From the NCBI GenBank assembly GCA_008477525.1, contig SPDT01000001.1, positions 4,278,001-4,342,000 of the forward strand: DNA of 64,000 nucleotides, written 5' to 3'. How positions within the stretch are numbered: position 1 is the first letter of the stretch; each line of letters begins with the position of its first letter. The notes below the pieces were generated by a model. The model had not been told where the DNA came from. It did not search any database and saw only the letters and a program-made list of their open reading frames with translations. The stretch comes from Hypomyces perniciosus. Its lineage: Eukaryota > Ascomycota > Sordariomycetes > Hypocreales > Hypocreaceae. A program made the position numbers and the translations under genes. This document shows positions 1-11,906 of this stretch, piece after piece.

Positions 1-537
1 CCAAAGGTCGGATGGATCGATAAGTTGGCACGGCGAAAATACGTTGAATACTGCCTGGGGATGGATGGCCTAAGAGGCGCTATCCGACTCGGCATCTCAT
101 TGCAACTTGCATCAAAAACAAAAACATAACACATATAAGGAGTCTCATAAGACGGTTGAAACATCACACACAACAAGATTGGATACCACTTGCAGGGAAA
201 CTGGAGGGGGGAGATATCATTATCATCTACCTAGTACCTATCAAAGGTTGTTTTCTTTTATACATGCTGCCCAAAAACACATCGTATCCGTGCTATCATT
301 TCAGAAACAACCGGAAATCTCCTATAGAGGTTTTGATGCTCCAACGCCTGTTCCGCCAGCCATAAACATTAAAGACATCAGTGAAAGGTGTACCTGCGTA
401 GCAGCTGAGGCGGGATATGAGTACATCGTAAATACCAAAAGGAAAAACAAGAAGAGGGATCTATGCCACACGCCCCACGCTTCTCAAAATATTCGAACAC
501 GCATTTTTGTTACATTTTTTTGGTTCTCTAAGCCATT
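1..537. other. 3' flank of SSC1, no gene seen
   Basis: This stretch lies downstream of the Hsp70 stop codon, which is on the minus strand. A 144-codon plus-strand frame exists but it has no recognisable domain and is Lys/His/Thr-rich like random sequence. I see no RNA gene. It probably contains the SSC1 3' UTR and polyadenylation region. Confidence 0.5.
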
Positions 538-2686
538 TTAAGGCTTGGTCTCATCCTTCTTCTCGCCCTCAGCCTGCTGACCAGAGGACTGCTCGCCGCT
601 CTCGTTGCGAGCCTTGTGCATCTTGTCGAAGAGGTTCAGGCTGGCAACCTGAAGCTCATCGGTCTTCTCCTTGATCTCGGCAGCAGTGGCGCTGCCCTCG
701 CCGGACTGGCTCTTGGTGATGAACTCACGGAGAGCGGCAATCTTCTCCCGGATGCCATCAGCCTCAGCCTTGTCAAGCTTGTCGGCGTACTCGTTAAGAG
801 CGCGCTCCGTGTCGTTCAGGACGCTGTCGGCGCGGTTGCCGGCCTCAATAGCGGCCTTGCGCTCCTTGTCAGACTCGGCATACTTCTCGGAGTCCTCAAC
901 CATCTGCTGAATCTCGTTGTCAGAGAGACCGGATCCAGAGGCAATGGTGATGGACTGGTCCTTGTTGGTGGACTTGTCCTTGGCGTGGACGTGGACAATG
1001 GAATCGGCATCGATATCGAAGGTGACCTCAACCTGAGGAACACCACGGTGAGCGGGAGGGATACCGACGAGCTGGAAGTTTCCGAGAAGCTTGTTGTCCT
1101 TGACAAGCTCACGCTCGCCCTGGAAGACCTTGATCTCGACGGCAGTCTGGAAGTCGGCGGCAGTAGAGAAGACCTGGGACTTCTTGGTAGGGATGGTGGT
1201 GTTTCGGTTGATCAGACGGGTGAAGACACCGCCAAGGGTCTCGATACCAAGAGACAGAGGAGTAACGTCAAGGAGAAGGAGATCCTTGACCTCACCAGAA
1301 AGAACAGCACCCTGGATAGCAGCACCCATGGCAACGGCCTCATCGGGGTTGACTGACTTGGCAGGCTCACGACCGAAGATGGACTTGACGGATTCGCCGA
1401 CCTTGGGCATACGAGTCATACCACCGACAAGGATAACCTCCTGGATCTCCTTAGCCTGGAGACCAGCGTCCTTCAGGGCCTTGCGAACAGGATCAATGGT
1501 GCGGTTGATCAGAGGCTCAACCATCTTCTCAAGCTGGGATCGGGTGAGCTTCATGTTGATGTGCTTGGGGCCAGAAGAATCGGCAGTGATGAAAGGCAGG
1601 TTGATGTCGGTTTGAAGAGACGAGGAAAGCTCGATCTTGGCCTTCTCGGCAGCCTCACGGATACGCTGGATAGCCATGCGATCACCAGCCAGGTCAATTC
1701 CAGAAGTCTTCTTGAAGTCGGCGACCATGTGGCGGACCAGGTGGATATCGAAGTCCTCACCACCAAGGTGGGTATCACCGTTGGTCGACTTGACCTCGAA
1801 GACACCATTCTGGATCTCAAGGATAGAGATATCGAAGGTACCGCCACCAAGATCGTAGACAGCGACGATGCTGTCAGCCTGCTTCTCCAGACCGTAAGCC
1901 AAGGCAGCAGCAGTAGGCTCGTTGACGACACGAAGAACGTTCAGGCCAGCAATCTGACCGGCATCCTTGGTGCTCTGGCGCTGAGCATCGTTGAAGTAGG
2001 CAGGGACAGTAACGACAGCGTTCTTGACGGGCTTAGACAGATAGGCCTCGGCAGTCTCCTTCATCTTGTTGAGGACGAAACCACCAATCTGCGAGGGGGA
2101 GTACTTCTGGTCGCGAGCGGACACCCAAGCGTCGCCATTGGTGTGCTGGACAATCTTGTAGGGAACCTCCTTGATGTCTCGCTGAACCTCGGCGTCGCTG
2201 AACTTGCGTCCTATTAATCGCTTGGTGGCGAACAGGGTGTTCTCTGGGTTAACAACAGCCTGTCGCTTGGCAGCGACACCAACAAGTCGCTCACCATCCT
2301 CGGCGAAAGCAACGACTGAAGGGGTAGTTCGGGCACCTGATAGGAATTGGTTAGCAACGGCTCAATGGGAGGCGTTTAAAGTACAAGCACCAACCTTCTG
2401 AGTTCTCAATGATGCGAGGGGTCTTGCCCTCCATGATGGCAACGGCAGAGTTTGTGGTTCCCAGGTCAATACCGATCACGGCGCCCTGGACCTTGCCATC
2501 TCCCTCAGCCGATGTTGACTCATAGCGAGCGAACCTGGAAACTAAAGGTGCTCTGGCGAAGACAGCGGAACGAGCGGTAATGGGAGTGGCTCGTGGAAGC
2601 TATCGAGCGCAAAGTTAGCAACCAGTTGCGGGGCGCAAGTTATATATGTGGCAACTTACAGCTCTGGAGAGTCGTGAGGCCAGCAT
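538..2686 (-). CDS. SSC1: Mitochondrial Hsp70 chaperone (Ssc1/DnaK type)
   Basis: This is an ATP-driven chaperone of the mitochondrial matrix, where it powers protein import with Tim44 and Mge1 and folds imported proteins. Exons on the minus strand are 2686-2660, 2599-2395 and 2336-538; the phases close to 676 residues, which is the usual length. Residues 1 to about 35 are Arg/Ser/Ala-rich without acidic residues, as in a mitochondrial presequence. The Hsp70 phosphate loop [10 protein letters not shown] is at 51-60, followed by [10 protein letters not shown] and the ATPase motif LVGGMTRMP. The substrate domain begins after the linker [16 protein letters not shown], and the tail is a charged [10 protein letters not shown] rather than the cytosolic EEVD. 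The first exon is only 27 nt and encodes the start of the presequence. The ATG at 2686 is chosen because splicing joins it in frame to the presequence. DnaK-like mitochondrial identity is firm; only the exact presequence cleavage site is unknown. Confidence 0.96.
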
Positions 2687-4103
2687 TTTGAATGAATTGG
2701 GGGGTATATGATGAAGCAGAAAGGAGGAGAAGAGGAGAGTGAAGGGGGAGAAAAGGCGCTTTAAAGTATGAGAGGCGGGATGAAGATAGATAATAAGTGG
2801 TGAGAGATGGGGAGGAAGCGAATTTTTTTTTAGCTCCGAGAAAAATGCTGCTGGCTTCGGTCGGCAGCCATAGAAGCCACGAGAAAGAGACCCATAGAGA
2901 CCCGGTCCCACCCGCGGCTTGCCATGGCGGGGGATTATTGTTAGTCCGGCCCGCCAGACAACTTGTGCTCCACCGAGGTGCATGAATCTGATGGGCAAAT
3001 GGGGTAGTTCGTACTACTAGTACCTAGTAATAATACTACTTGCCAGATTGACACAGCCTGAAGAGCTCAATGATGAAGATAAAGACACCAGTATGTATTG
3101 AAAGGTGAGTTGACGGATTGGGATCTTAATTTTGGTCACAGTTGGTGATTTTTCTCAGCATGGGCCCTAAGTACTGATGATAAGGACATCCAGAGAGGGA
3201 TCTACTGTTCCACGTGCCACAGTGGAAAGTCTGCCAAAGCTCAGGCCGCTTGAAGTTTTCGACAGTCTGTATCTACCTGTACTACTATGTCAGCTACTGC
3301 GACTCTTCTATTTTCCGACCCTCTAGCAGTAGCAGCAACTTATACATGTGCTGGCGGACAATTAGTGTTGGAATAGGCATGTCTCAAGGACTTGAAATGT
3401 ACTCCAAACGGAGTCTGTACTCCGGTGTGCTGCAGACATTGCTGATCTGACAACACGTTTTCCGTTGACAGGCATTCACGAACAGAAAATGAATAACCAT
3501 GCATTTCTTCTAAGAAAGCATTTGGTTACTGGCTAGTTTCTAGCCACAAAAAAAGCTATTTGGGCATCAAAGGAGGCGCAATATTAGAGCGATGCAGGCA
3601 AGGCAGCTATCTGGAGTTGCGATGCAATACTAATACTACTAGGTAGTACTTCGTACATAGATTAGTAGTACATACTACTTGCCCCTCATGTCACAGCCCG
3701 ACGTCATCCACCGCCAAAAAACGTACGCAGCACTAACAACCTGCCCCCAAACAGGTACTCCCTGCTCCGTGCTTTGCTCAATGTCAGACTGGTAACTAAC
3801 CGCCACCACCACATCTCAGCTAGCCAAACCTCCGTTTTGCTTATTCCGCCTCTTCCTGATAATCCATCACCGGTTTCTGCTCTTGCGCCAATCCTTCGCC
3901 TTCCGTCAACCCTCTCTTGCTCTCGCATGCCATCACAAAATCCCCCTTGCTCAGAAGGATTGGCTTGGGCTGGTCATTCGGCCTCGATATTTCGGCCGGT
4001 CAGCCGCCCTGGAAGCACGTAACACACTATCTGGCTCCCATCGGGTGCCACAACGCATCCTCCATACAAACTCGCCGCTTTCGGCGAGCTGTACGACGCG
4101 AAT
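2687..4103. promoter_or_regulatory. Divergent intergenic region SSC1 / DUF2415 gene
   Basis: This 1.4-kb region separates two divergently transcribed genes. The SSC1 leader side is purine-rich on the plus strand. It carries two clusters of GTAC-type repeats (about 3007-3040 and 3643-3678) and one CACGTG at 3211-3216. I did not find a clean heat-shock element (alternating GAA/TTC with 2-nt spacing). Confidence 0.5.
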
Positions 4104-6328
4104 ATGGCCGTGAAAGACGATGGCGCGTGAGCGATCCCCTTGCTTTGCCGTGTCGTGGTGTCTTGCATTGTACTGATATCATGTTGGTTGAAAGGTTCTA
4201 TCCCACCGATGCCATCGTCTCCAAACGAGCGCGCAAACACTACAAAGTTCCTGTTCGCTCGCAGTATGTTTCTATACTCCCATGCTCCCGTCAACCATTC
4301 TCCGGAGCCAGTTACTGATCGGTGTTCTCACATTATAGACATTGGCAGCTACGGTCCTTGATCAGCGCCGAGAAGCAGCACATCATCTACTTTCCAGGGG
4401 GCCACGGAAGCTATCACGTCCAACGTCTCAACACCATTACCCATGAATGCGAAACAATCAAGCTGCTGACATTCGCGCCACGATGTCTAGTCGCTGAAAA
4501 TGGATGGCTATGCTGTGGGAGTGAGACAGGGGATTTTGTAGCCATTCGATTGGACGAAGGTAACGACACCAACAACCCGAGCTTGTCTCTTGACGCCGAT
4601 GCACGACTTCCCCTCAGCTTTGATACGTCATCCTCACGCGAAGACTCAATACTCTCTCTCATCGCACAGGCCGCCCGCCGGTCGAATAAGAGCCTGGTGG
4701 CAAAGAGCATGAAACTTGCTAAGGACCGGGTTAACTGCATCACTCTTTGGTTCCCTCCGACAGATACCCCAGCTGACGACTGTGCTTACACCGAACCTAT
4801 CGCAGTTTTGGCTAACAACGACAAAACGGTAACGCTAGTCAGCTTGCGCGAGTTTGATCAGAACGACAAGACCGAACCATTGGATATCGTCACGTATCCA
4901 GACTTTGTCAACCGGGCCACCATCTCACCCGACGGGCGTCTCATGATTGCCATATTGGATGATCCATATCTTTATGTCCATCAACGTGTTGAAGTCCCCT
5001 CCGAATCCCAGTCATCGCGGTCCAGCAGTCATCCCAAGTATCGATGGGAACTAAAGCAAAGCGTTCTACTTAAGAGTCAAAGGAAGGATGATAAGACTGA
5101 CAGCCGCGGAAGCTTCGCCGCCTGTTTTTCTTCATCTGGGGCCTATCTGGCTGTTGGGACGCAACACGGTACCATCTCCATATTCGATACAACCCGTCTG
5201 ACTGATGACACTGCCGACCCGCTCATCACCACCTTCAAGTCGTCACGGCCAGAGAGTGGCCCAGGTGCTGTTCGAGACATGGCTTTCTGTCCTGGCCCAT
5301 ATGACATCCTCGCATGGACTGAGGACCGCGGCCACATTGGTGTCGCAGACATAAGGAGTAACTTTGCAGTTCGTCAGATTGTCGACATCAACGCTGAGGA
5401 TGATTTTGAGCATATCAATATATTTGACCGTGGTACCATCGATCCTCGACTATTGGAAAGTCGCATTGCTCGAAGGGAAAATGGACAATCGTCAACCTCG
5501 GCCAATAGTTATAGGCATGATGGGGATGGATTGGACACACTTAACCATCCACTGACATCGAACGAAATGAGGGTGTTGGAGGCAATCCAAGGCGATCGAC
5601 GGCGCCGAGAGAGAGCAAACCAGCAAAATACCGAGGATGGAGCACGCGGTGCGCCAGACTTATCATGGACATACATGTCCGGTATTCGATCTTCAGCAGC
5701 AGATGAGGGTGATGCATCTCGACCGCGTGAACGTAGTAGCAGTGTTTCACGAGCGATGGGCGATCTAATAGGCACCTACAGGGACCAGCGGGAGCGTGCC
5801 CAGGAGCGGGTGCGTAACGCCCGCCAGCTCATGCGCGACGGTGGTGGTGATCGACAACTCGGCACTCGACGTGCCGATCAGAGATGGATGGATAGGCTTG
5901 GTGAGACGGTGGCCGCAATGCGAGAGCAAAGAGATAGGCAGGATTCATCGTACCTCAACGTCCTCGAGATTCTACAAGGTCGAGAGAGGTCCCCTGCTGA
6001 TGGCGATCTCGATGACACGTCGGTTTTGGTGCCTCTCGTCAGCCAAGTTGTCAACCGCTGGGAGGAAAGTGCTGTTCGAGGAACCCTGGTTCCTGATCAC
6101 GGTGTTTTTGAAGTTCCTCCTTCACCGGACAATACGGCTGGGCTAGCCTGGAGTCAGGATGGCCGTATCTTGTGAGTGGTTCCGGCCCTTTGCTTCGCGC
6201 TGCCCTGATTTCGCTTCATGCTAACCACTCCTTGCCTCTACAGGTATGTCGGTGCTCAGAATGGTATCTATGAACTTCACATCAATGTTCACAGCCGGAA
6301 GTTCTGCCCCAGCGTTACATTGCGCTGA
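4104..6328 (+). CDS. DUF2415 / WD-repeat-like protein
   Basis: This is a conserved fungal protein of unknown function. Exons are 4104-4126, 4195-4263, 4339-6171 and 6244-6328, and the phases close to 669 residues. The start is the ATG in AATATGGCC, giving MAVKDDGAFYPTDAIV; the intron after the eighth codon has a CTGAT branch site. The N-terminal half reads like beta-propeller blades (for example ISPDGRLMIAILDDPYLYV and GSFAACFSSSGAYLAVGT). The segment around residues 340-385 (PGPYDILAWTEDRGHIGVAD) fits the DUF2415 domain, which carries a D-L/I-L motif. A low-complexity Arg/Glu-rich linker follows. The C-terminus (AWSQDGRILYVGAQNGIYEL) looks like a final propeller blade. No catalytic motif is visible; a scaffold role is an inference from the fold only. 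Confidence 0.85.
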
Positions 6329-6685
6329 GGGACATGGCTCTTTATGAAAATAATTGCTGAAGTTGTTACGACTCATAAGTTTGCAAATTTAGGAGTTAGA
6401 CGGCGTTTATGATGGACGGACTGTATTGTTGTTGAGGACAACACACAAAGGAACCGAGCCTATTTTTCTGTACACTCGTTGAGGTGACGAGCAAGGATTT
6501 CTTTGGGATTAATATCGTTTTCTGGCATGGGATACCTCGAGTTTGCACATTACCAAAAATAGTATGTATGGATATAGGTATTTCTAGGGGCATTGTGAAA
6601 TGGCCCTCTTCTTGCGCTGCAGCTCGGCTACGTTTTTGTATGATATCCAAAATCATCTGAATATCTATCGTTATTTCTGGTTTCA
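6329..6685. other. Convergent 3' region between two genes
   Basis: The stop codons of the plus-strand DUF2415 gene and the minus-strand flavoenzyme gene face each other across 357 bp. The sequence presumably holds both 3' UTRs. I see no open frame with recognisable content and no RNA gene. Confidence 0.5.
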
Positions 6686-8052
6686 CTAATTCACACGAAA
6701 GACACTTGTCTTGTGCTGCCTCTGTTGCTTGCTAATATGGCCATAAAGGAGCTCCTCTACCATCTCTGCAATGGCAAGACTGCTCGTCAGGCCAGGGCTT
6801 TCAATACCCAGTAGATTAACCCATCCCTCATACCCTTCTTCCTTCCTGATGACGAAGTCTTGGAATCCCTTCCCCGTGGCCACCGCGCCTTTGTGCACGA
6901 GTTTGGGTCGGATGCCCGCATAATCCGGCACGAGACAACGCTCGTCTATGCCAGGGAGGTACTTCTTGATCTCGGAAACCGCCTCGTCCAGACGTGCGGG
7001 ATTGACGGCGAGGTCATTCGGGCCGTTGACCCATTCGACATCTGGGCCGAAACGCAGGCGACCGCTCATGTCGAGCGTGAGATGGGTGCCCAGCCCGCTC
7101 GCACCAGGCTCGGGAGCTGGATAGATCAGCCTGGAGAGTTTGGGTTGTGAGGATGAGTAGGAGAAGTAGTTTCCCTTGGCGAAGAAGAGCGTCTTGTGCT
7201 GCGAGACTGGAACGATCATGTTGTGCACGTCCACGGCGCCGAGACCCGCGGCGTTGATGAGGGTTTCGGTCTTGATGGTCGAGGAGTCGCCCGTCGAAGC
7301 ATCCGAGACGTCGATGGCCCAGCCTGTGCTCCCTGGTCTGATATCCTTGACAGGCGAATTCAACGCCACGACACCACCCGCATCTTCAAACAACCCCTGG
7401 AGACAAGCCATCAGCCCATGCGAGTCCACAATGCCCGTCGTCGGACTCTCCAGCGCTCCCCTCTCCGCCCTCACGCCCTCCCCCTGCCGCTTCACCTCGT
7501 CCTCGCCAACCCACCTCATCGGCACGCCAATCTCATCCCTGCAGAAGGCGTTGATCCGCTCCAGCACCTCCCGCTGCGCGTCATTCTGCGCAACGATCCA
7601 CTTCCCCGTGCGGCGGAACCCCACGCCGTGGCGCTCGCACAGCGCATAGAGCAAAGTCCTGCCGCGGATGCAGAGCCGCGTTTTGAGGCTGGAGGCGCCG
7701 TAGTAGATGCCCGCGTGGATGACTTCGCTGTTGCGGGAGCTGGTTTCCGTGCCGACGGCGGGATGCCGCTCGATGAGGACGGTGGAGGTGTTTGGGCGGA
7801 GGGAGAGCTGGCGGGCGATGGCGAGGCCGACGACGCCGCCTCCGATGACCTATGAAGGTTAGAGGTGACGAGGCATGAGGGCATCATATGAATGGTGAGA
7901 GCTGATATGGATATGTGGTCTCAGAACCCAAGAGCCCAACCTACCGCATGTGTAAAGTCTGCCTTTACGGCCGCCGTGGAACTGAAATTTGACGACTGTA
8001 AAACATGCTTGCTCGAGGAAGCAAAGGGCTTCGCTGCCCGCCTGGCCAACAT
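6686..8052 (-). CDS. FAD-dependent oxidoreductase, L-2-hydroxyglutarate dehydrogenase-like, mitochondrial
   Basis: This is probably a flavoenzyme that oxidises L-2-hydroxyglutarate to 2-oxoglutarate, a metabolite-repair reaction. Exons on the minus strand are 8052-7945 and 7849-6686, giving 423 residues. Exon 1 encodes 36 residues rich in Arg, Ser, Ala and Lys (MLARRAAKPFASSSKHVLQS), a good mitochondrial presequence. Splicing joins it to the FAD-binding glycine motif VIGGGVVGLAIARQL. The next conserved block, SRNSEVIHAGIYYGASSLKT, is typical of the L2HGDH/LhgO family in the DAO superfamily, as is GIVDSHGLMACL. A C-terminal DYAGIRPKL motif is also present. The identity of the substrate is inferred from family resemblance; another 2-hydroxyacid is possible. 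It ends tail-to-tail with the DUF2415 gene. Confidence 0.82.
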
Positions 8053-8576
8053 GACGTTTTAATTGCTTCTGGAGAGGTATGAAGTCCAAGATGTAGGGTA
8101 GTAATTGGTGCTGATGGTGTGATCGTGATATGCCCCTCCGTGGATTACATCAAACCCATATATGGAGTAAACCTACCCACCACTCATTGCCTCATGGCTC
8201 ACTAAAGCAATCAATGGAAACACAAAAGGGCCTTTCTTATACCAAAGATTGGCTGAAGTCGGACAGGGGAACAACTGTCTCACGGACCGGTAGAATCGGC
8301 GTGGGTCCCTCTCGGCCCACTGACTCGGGCACCGGCCATCCAAACACTTACATCTACATCTAAGGTATCTACACGTAGTACTAGTAGGATCAAGCATGTC
8401 AAGAGGGTTCGAATAGAACATGGAATGCGCACGCCGAAATGGCTTCAATTCATCGCCTAGACGCCGAGAGGGATCTACCTTACTGTTGTCCCATACCCTG
8501 AATGCATGATAAAATAACCCCCTAGTTCCGATCGCAATCCTCGACTCAGTTGCCTGATGCAAGTTAGATACTCGCT
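8053..8576. other. Intergenic region between two minus-strand genes
   Basis: This stretch is the upstream region of the L2HGDH-like gene and the 3' flank of the next gene. It contains one GTAC-type repeat near 8371-8386 (cacgtagtactagtagg). I see no gene in it. Confidence 0.45.
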
Positions 8577-9690
8577 CTACGCAGCCTTTGCTGAAGCCTC
8601 ATTCTCTCCCTCCGCAGTAGTGGATGACCGGGTCAGATTTGAAGGTACCACCGGCTCATTTGGGACGGTGGTGTTGGCGGATAGCTCGACCACTTGCTTC
8701 TCTGGACGTAACATCTGTCAGCTTCAGCCAAAGTCTTGGGGTTGAGAAAACGACTCACCCAACTCGCGAATGCGGTGCCGCAACATCTGGTTCTCGCGAG
8801 TCAACATCTGCGTTTCTGCCTGGTAAAATGCACTTTCATCGCGACCTCCCAGGACCCAGTCGCCACTCTCGGCACTAATCGAGGTTGCCCGAAGCCGAGG
8901 TGATGCGCCTCGGCTCGGAGTCCTAGACCGACGCTGGAGGTCCGCGCGTGCCATGTCGATGGAGCTTCGGTGGTGCGGGAAGACTGGTGAGCGGGAGTAA
9001 GACCCGGACAACGATGGAACATGATGGCCGGCCGAATGCTGGGTTGAAATGGGCTGAGGAGCAGCAGCTCTCTCCGAACTGGTGGTGTTCTCACCACCCG
9101 TAGTAGAACCCTGGGGGTGGTGGGCTTGATTTGCCTGGAGGCGCTGAAGCTCCAGCTGCTGCTGTCGAATCATCTGCAACAGCCGGTTCTGTGACCTGTT
9201 AGCTCACTTGGAGACGCATCCTGAGCACTCGGTCTCACGTACAACGTGGGCTTCTTGCTCTGCCTCGAGTTCTTGGTGGAGCTCGCCTAGACTTGGCGCC
9301 CTATGGTGGTTGGGATCCGCAGTCATAGGGGAGCCGCTGAGGGGTTGCGGACTCGATCTCAGAGGTGGTGCAGACTGCTCCTGAAGCATCTCGCCCGGCG
9401 CTGGGACAGAGGGGTCATTCAACTGGAGGTTCATGAGAATAGCTGATCGTCGCCGACCGGCTTGGGGAGAGGCCATGCTTCGTGCCAATGAGCTGCTCGA
9501 CGATTCTGTCTTCTGGTCAGGTGCAAGCGCTTGATGAAGAGGGTGTAGGGAGGAGCGTACGGCGAGAAGGCTCTCGTTGGAGGCCGGCATTCAGAGCTGC
9601 TGCAGCCTGCAAGGAAATGGATGCAGAGCGAGGCGAACCAGTGGGGGACTCTGCGCGGGGTACGGAAGGGATGTCGCCGTTGGTTGCCAT
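8577..9690 (-). CDS. Conserved fungal protein with two coiled-coil segments, function unknown
   Basis: I do not recognise a named family beyond a hypothetical protein conserved in sordariomycetes. Four exons on the minus strand, 9690-9561, 9505-9243, 9188-8759 and 8701-8577, close to 315 residues. The start MATNGDIPSVPRAESP is the ATG at 9690. The N-terminal half is Ser/Pro-rich and disordered. A conserved-looking block, RAPSLGELHQELEAEQEAHV, splices into NRLLQMIRQQQLELQRLQ, forming a helical, Gln/Leu-rich coiled coil. A second coiled coil near the C-terminus (QMLTRENQMLRHRIRELEKQ) is only continuous when the acceptor at 8702 is used; that heptad pattern is why I chose it over the nearer CAG. 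There is no basic DNA-binding region before the leucines, so this is not a bZIP protein. Confidence 0.75.
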
Positions 9691-10321
9691 GGTACGACGT
9701 AGTGGATGCGACAGATACAGATACAGATGCAGATGCAAGTCTGGAGAGGCTGGCTGGCTGATTCTCAAGAATCACGAGGCGCACCCAAAGGGGGAGAGTT
9801 CTTTGCTTGGATCGAAGAGGCGAGAGAGGGTGCTGGTGGTGGGACGGACGTTTGGAGCTCAGGGAGAAGGCTCCTCTGCAGGGCAATTAAGGGATGCACG
9901 AGTTAAGCTGAGAAAGTAGGAAGAAGCGTATCGTGGCCATGACGGCAAAAAAGTGTAGGTGGTGAGTTTGTTTTGCGCTGCATCACGGCGCAAAATATAT
10001 GGTTCGAGTCTGAGTGCTTGTGTGGTCACCGGATCCAGCAGTTGACGCCTGGAGGCGAAGCTCCTGACAGTGACGTATTGCGTGGGGCCACAAAGGCGAG
10101 TGCCCGAAACATGGACTTGGACCTGAACTTGTATGGACAGGTAATTTTGCTCTTCTTTGCTTTGCATGCAGAGTAATGAACACGTGGGTTATTCTCTTCT
10201 ATTCTACTTCGTATTCCATTTTATTTTATTTGGTTACTTCCCTCTTCGTCCTATGAGAGAAAGAAACTAGAGCTATTACATAGAGCCACCTCGGATACTA
10301 GCGGCAATACCAGAACAAGCG
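9691..10321. other. Intergenic, upstream of the coiled-coil gene
   Basis: This 631-bp region contains the promoter of the preceding minus-strand gene and the 3' flank of the DUF3669 gene. A run of (CAGATA)n-like repeats lies at about 9710-9735. A CACGTG hexamer is present near 10180. No gene is evident. Confidence 0.45.
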
Positions 10322-11425
10322 TCAGGTGAGAAAGTCCTCTGCATATTCCTCATACTGCTGCATAAACTCAACTGCATCAAACTTGCCACCCAATTTCTTA
10401 TCCTCCAATATCACCTGAGCTGCCTCCATGTAAGTCCTTCGAAATGCGCCAAACAACGCTGGACTCCTTTGACAATGCGGGATGAATAGTTGGTTATCCC
10501 CCGTAACCATGGCCCCCTTGAATGCTTGGTATACCACACTGGAGTCATCAGAAGACAGATCCACCGTCTCGCATTGTCCGAAATCCAGGAGAAAACACTC
10601 GATAGCCCTGTCTTGAAAGTCGTCATTGTTTCCACCGCTCTGGACCGCTGATGTGCCGAGGACAAATTCCACATCATCGCCATCAACGCAGGCACCCCAG
10701 TGCAGAATCGCAAATGCCCTACCCATCGAGGCTGCCAGGCCTTCAACATCCAAGCCAAGGCGATCCATCGAATTTAAACACAGGGGAAAGTTCCTGAGGG
10801 AGAAGCCTTGTGTCTTATATGTCCATTCGTCTTTCCCCAAGTAGGTCCGGACTAGGCAATGTTTGTTTGGAGTGTCATTGAAAATGTTGTCGATGGTAGT
10901 CTTGTCTGGGGGAAAACCATCCTGGCGTGGGTAGAATTGAGTCGCCAGTGCTCTCCGTATAACCTTTGGGAGCGGGAGAATACGTTCCATCATTACTGTG
11001 GTGCCACGGCTCCGATACCCGTCTGGGAACCTGTGCAAGTTGTCATTCCAGAAAGCGTCATCCGAGCTGAGAATTATACCGGAGGGACGAGGAACACGAG
11101 TTTTAGTAAAGCGACTGTACGTATTGAAGGCAGCGACAACTTTATTGTGAATCGCATATTCGTGTCGCAAATTGCTTGATAGTGCTTCGTTTCCGGGCTT
11201 CTCCTTCTTCATCACCGTAGAGTGTCCAACCTGTTCAAAAATAACTCCCTGTAAACCCTCGCCAATCTGGTTGACACACTGCGCCTCAGGAGATACAGCC
11301 AGCCTCGAACGCTGGGCAAAGGAAGAAGAAGTTGAAATAACGACATTGACATCCAAAGCTTTCCGAAGGACGGCTTCATCAGATAGTTTCTCGAGATCTG
11401 CTTCCGCCAAACAGTGAGTGGACAT
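10322..11425 (-). CDS. DUF3669-type kinase-like protein
   Basis: This single-exon gene encodes 367 residues from a clear ATG at 11425. Early in the protein, GEGLQGVIFEQVGHSTVMKK resembles a kinase glycine loop followed by a beta-strand lysine. Further on, AFAILHWGACVDGDDVEFVL and ECFLLDFGQC resemble a catalytic loop and a DFG-like metal-binding motif (LDFGQ). This combination fits the fungal DUF3669 family, which has a phosphotransferase-like fold and is often annotated only as a zinc-finger or hypothetical protein. No HRD-type catalytic Asp context is obvious, so activity is uncertain. No signal peptide or membrane segment is visible. The neighbours give no functional hint. Confidence 0.72.
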   Translation of the reverse strand: MSTHCLAEADLEKLSDEAVLRKALDVNVVISTSSSFAQRSRLAVSPEAQCVNQIGEGLQGVIFEQVGHSTVMKKEKPGNEALSSNLRHEYAIHNKVVAAFNTYSRFTKTRVPRPSGIILSSDDAFWNDNLHRFPDGYRSRGTTVMMERILPLPKVIRRALATQFYPRQDGFPPDKTTIDNIFNDTPNKHCLVRTYLGKDEWTYKTQGFSLRNFPLCLNSMDRLGLDVEGLAASMGRAFAILHWGACVDGDDVEFVLGTSAVQSGGNNDDFQDRAIECFLLDFGQCETVDLSSDDSSVVYQAFKGAMVTGDNQLFIPHCQRSPALFGAFRRTYMEAAQVILEDKKLGGKFDAVEFMQQYEEYAEDFLT

Positions 11426-11906
11426 CTCTGGATTCCTCAGAAATCCGGGGATATTCTAGGAATCACCGGCAATTTCAGTGATTTGTGTTGATGATAGGTA
11501 TGGGTAGTATTGTGTCTGTTTGGGAATGTCTGTAAGAGGTGAGGTTATCATTGACTCTATTGCCAGGCAGCTACATTTGATACCCCCATCTCTTTATTGT
11601 GGGCTAGTTCTTTTCAAGGTTCGCACACATTCTGTGGGATACAACTCGTTCCTCCTGGTATGCATAAGGTTTTAACTCTAAAATCATGAGTAAGAGCCCA
11701 TATTATATCGCAATCGTCGGCTGCGCTTACGCTAACCTCTAAATTCTAGATGTGAGCACCAAGGTGAAGAAAGGCCAAAAAGGGGTAAGCATCACGATCG
11801 CAAATGCATATTAAGAGCATCTAACATTACAAATGAACAGATCAATATCATTTCTTTTGTAAATAACCAACAATTCAGCTCCTAGGTAGGTATTCTTGTC
11901 CCCATC
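11426..11906. other. Intergenic, no gene seen
   Basis: This 481-bp stretch separates the DUF3669 gene from the cupin gene, both on the minus strand. It is moderately AT-rich, carries no notable repeat and has no convincing open frame. Confidence 0.45.

Noticed and set aside
107..541. 144-codon plus-strand frame at the left edge
   Set aside because: No domain, skewed Lys/His/Thr composition, and it overlaps the likely SSC1 3' UTR.
616..1356. Long antisense frame over SSC1 (246 codons)
   Set aside because: It is the mirror of a highly biased Hsp70 coding sequence, made of Leu/Val/Gly repeats; typical shadow frame.
2687..3600. Heat-shock element upstream of SSC1
   Set aside because: Near matches such as TTCTAAGAA have 3-nt rather than 2-nt spacing between half sites.
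7196..7855. 219-codon plus-strand frame opposite the flavoenzyme
   Set aside because: Antisense shadow of a GC-rich exon whose sense frame carries the FAD motif.
9990..10040. Sequence GGTTCGAGTCTG resembling a tRNA T-loop
   Set aside because: No matching acceptor stem, D-loop or anticodon arm could be laid out around it.
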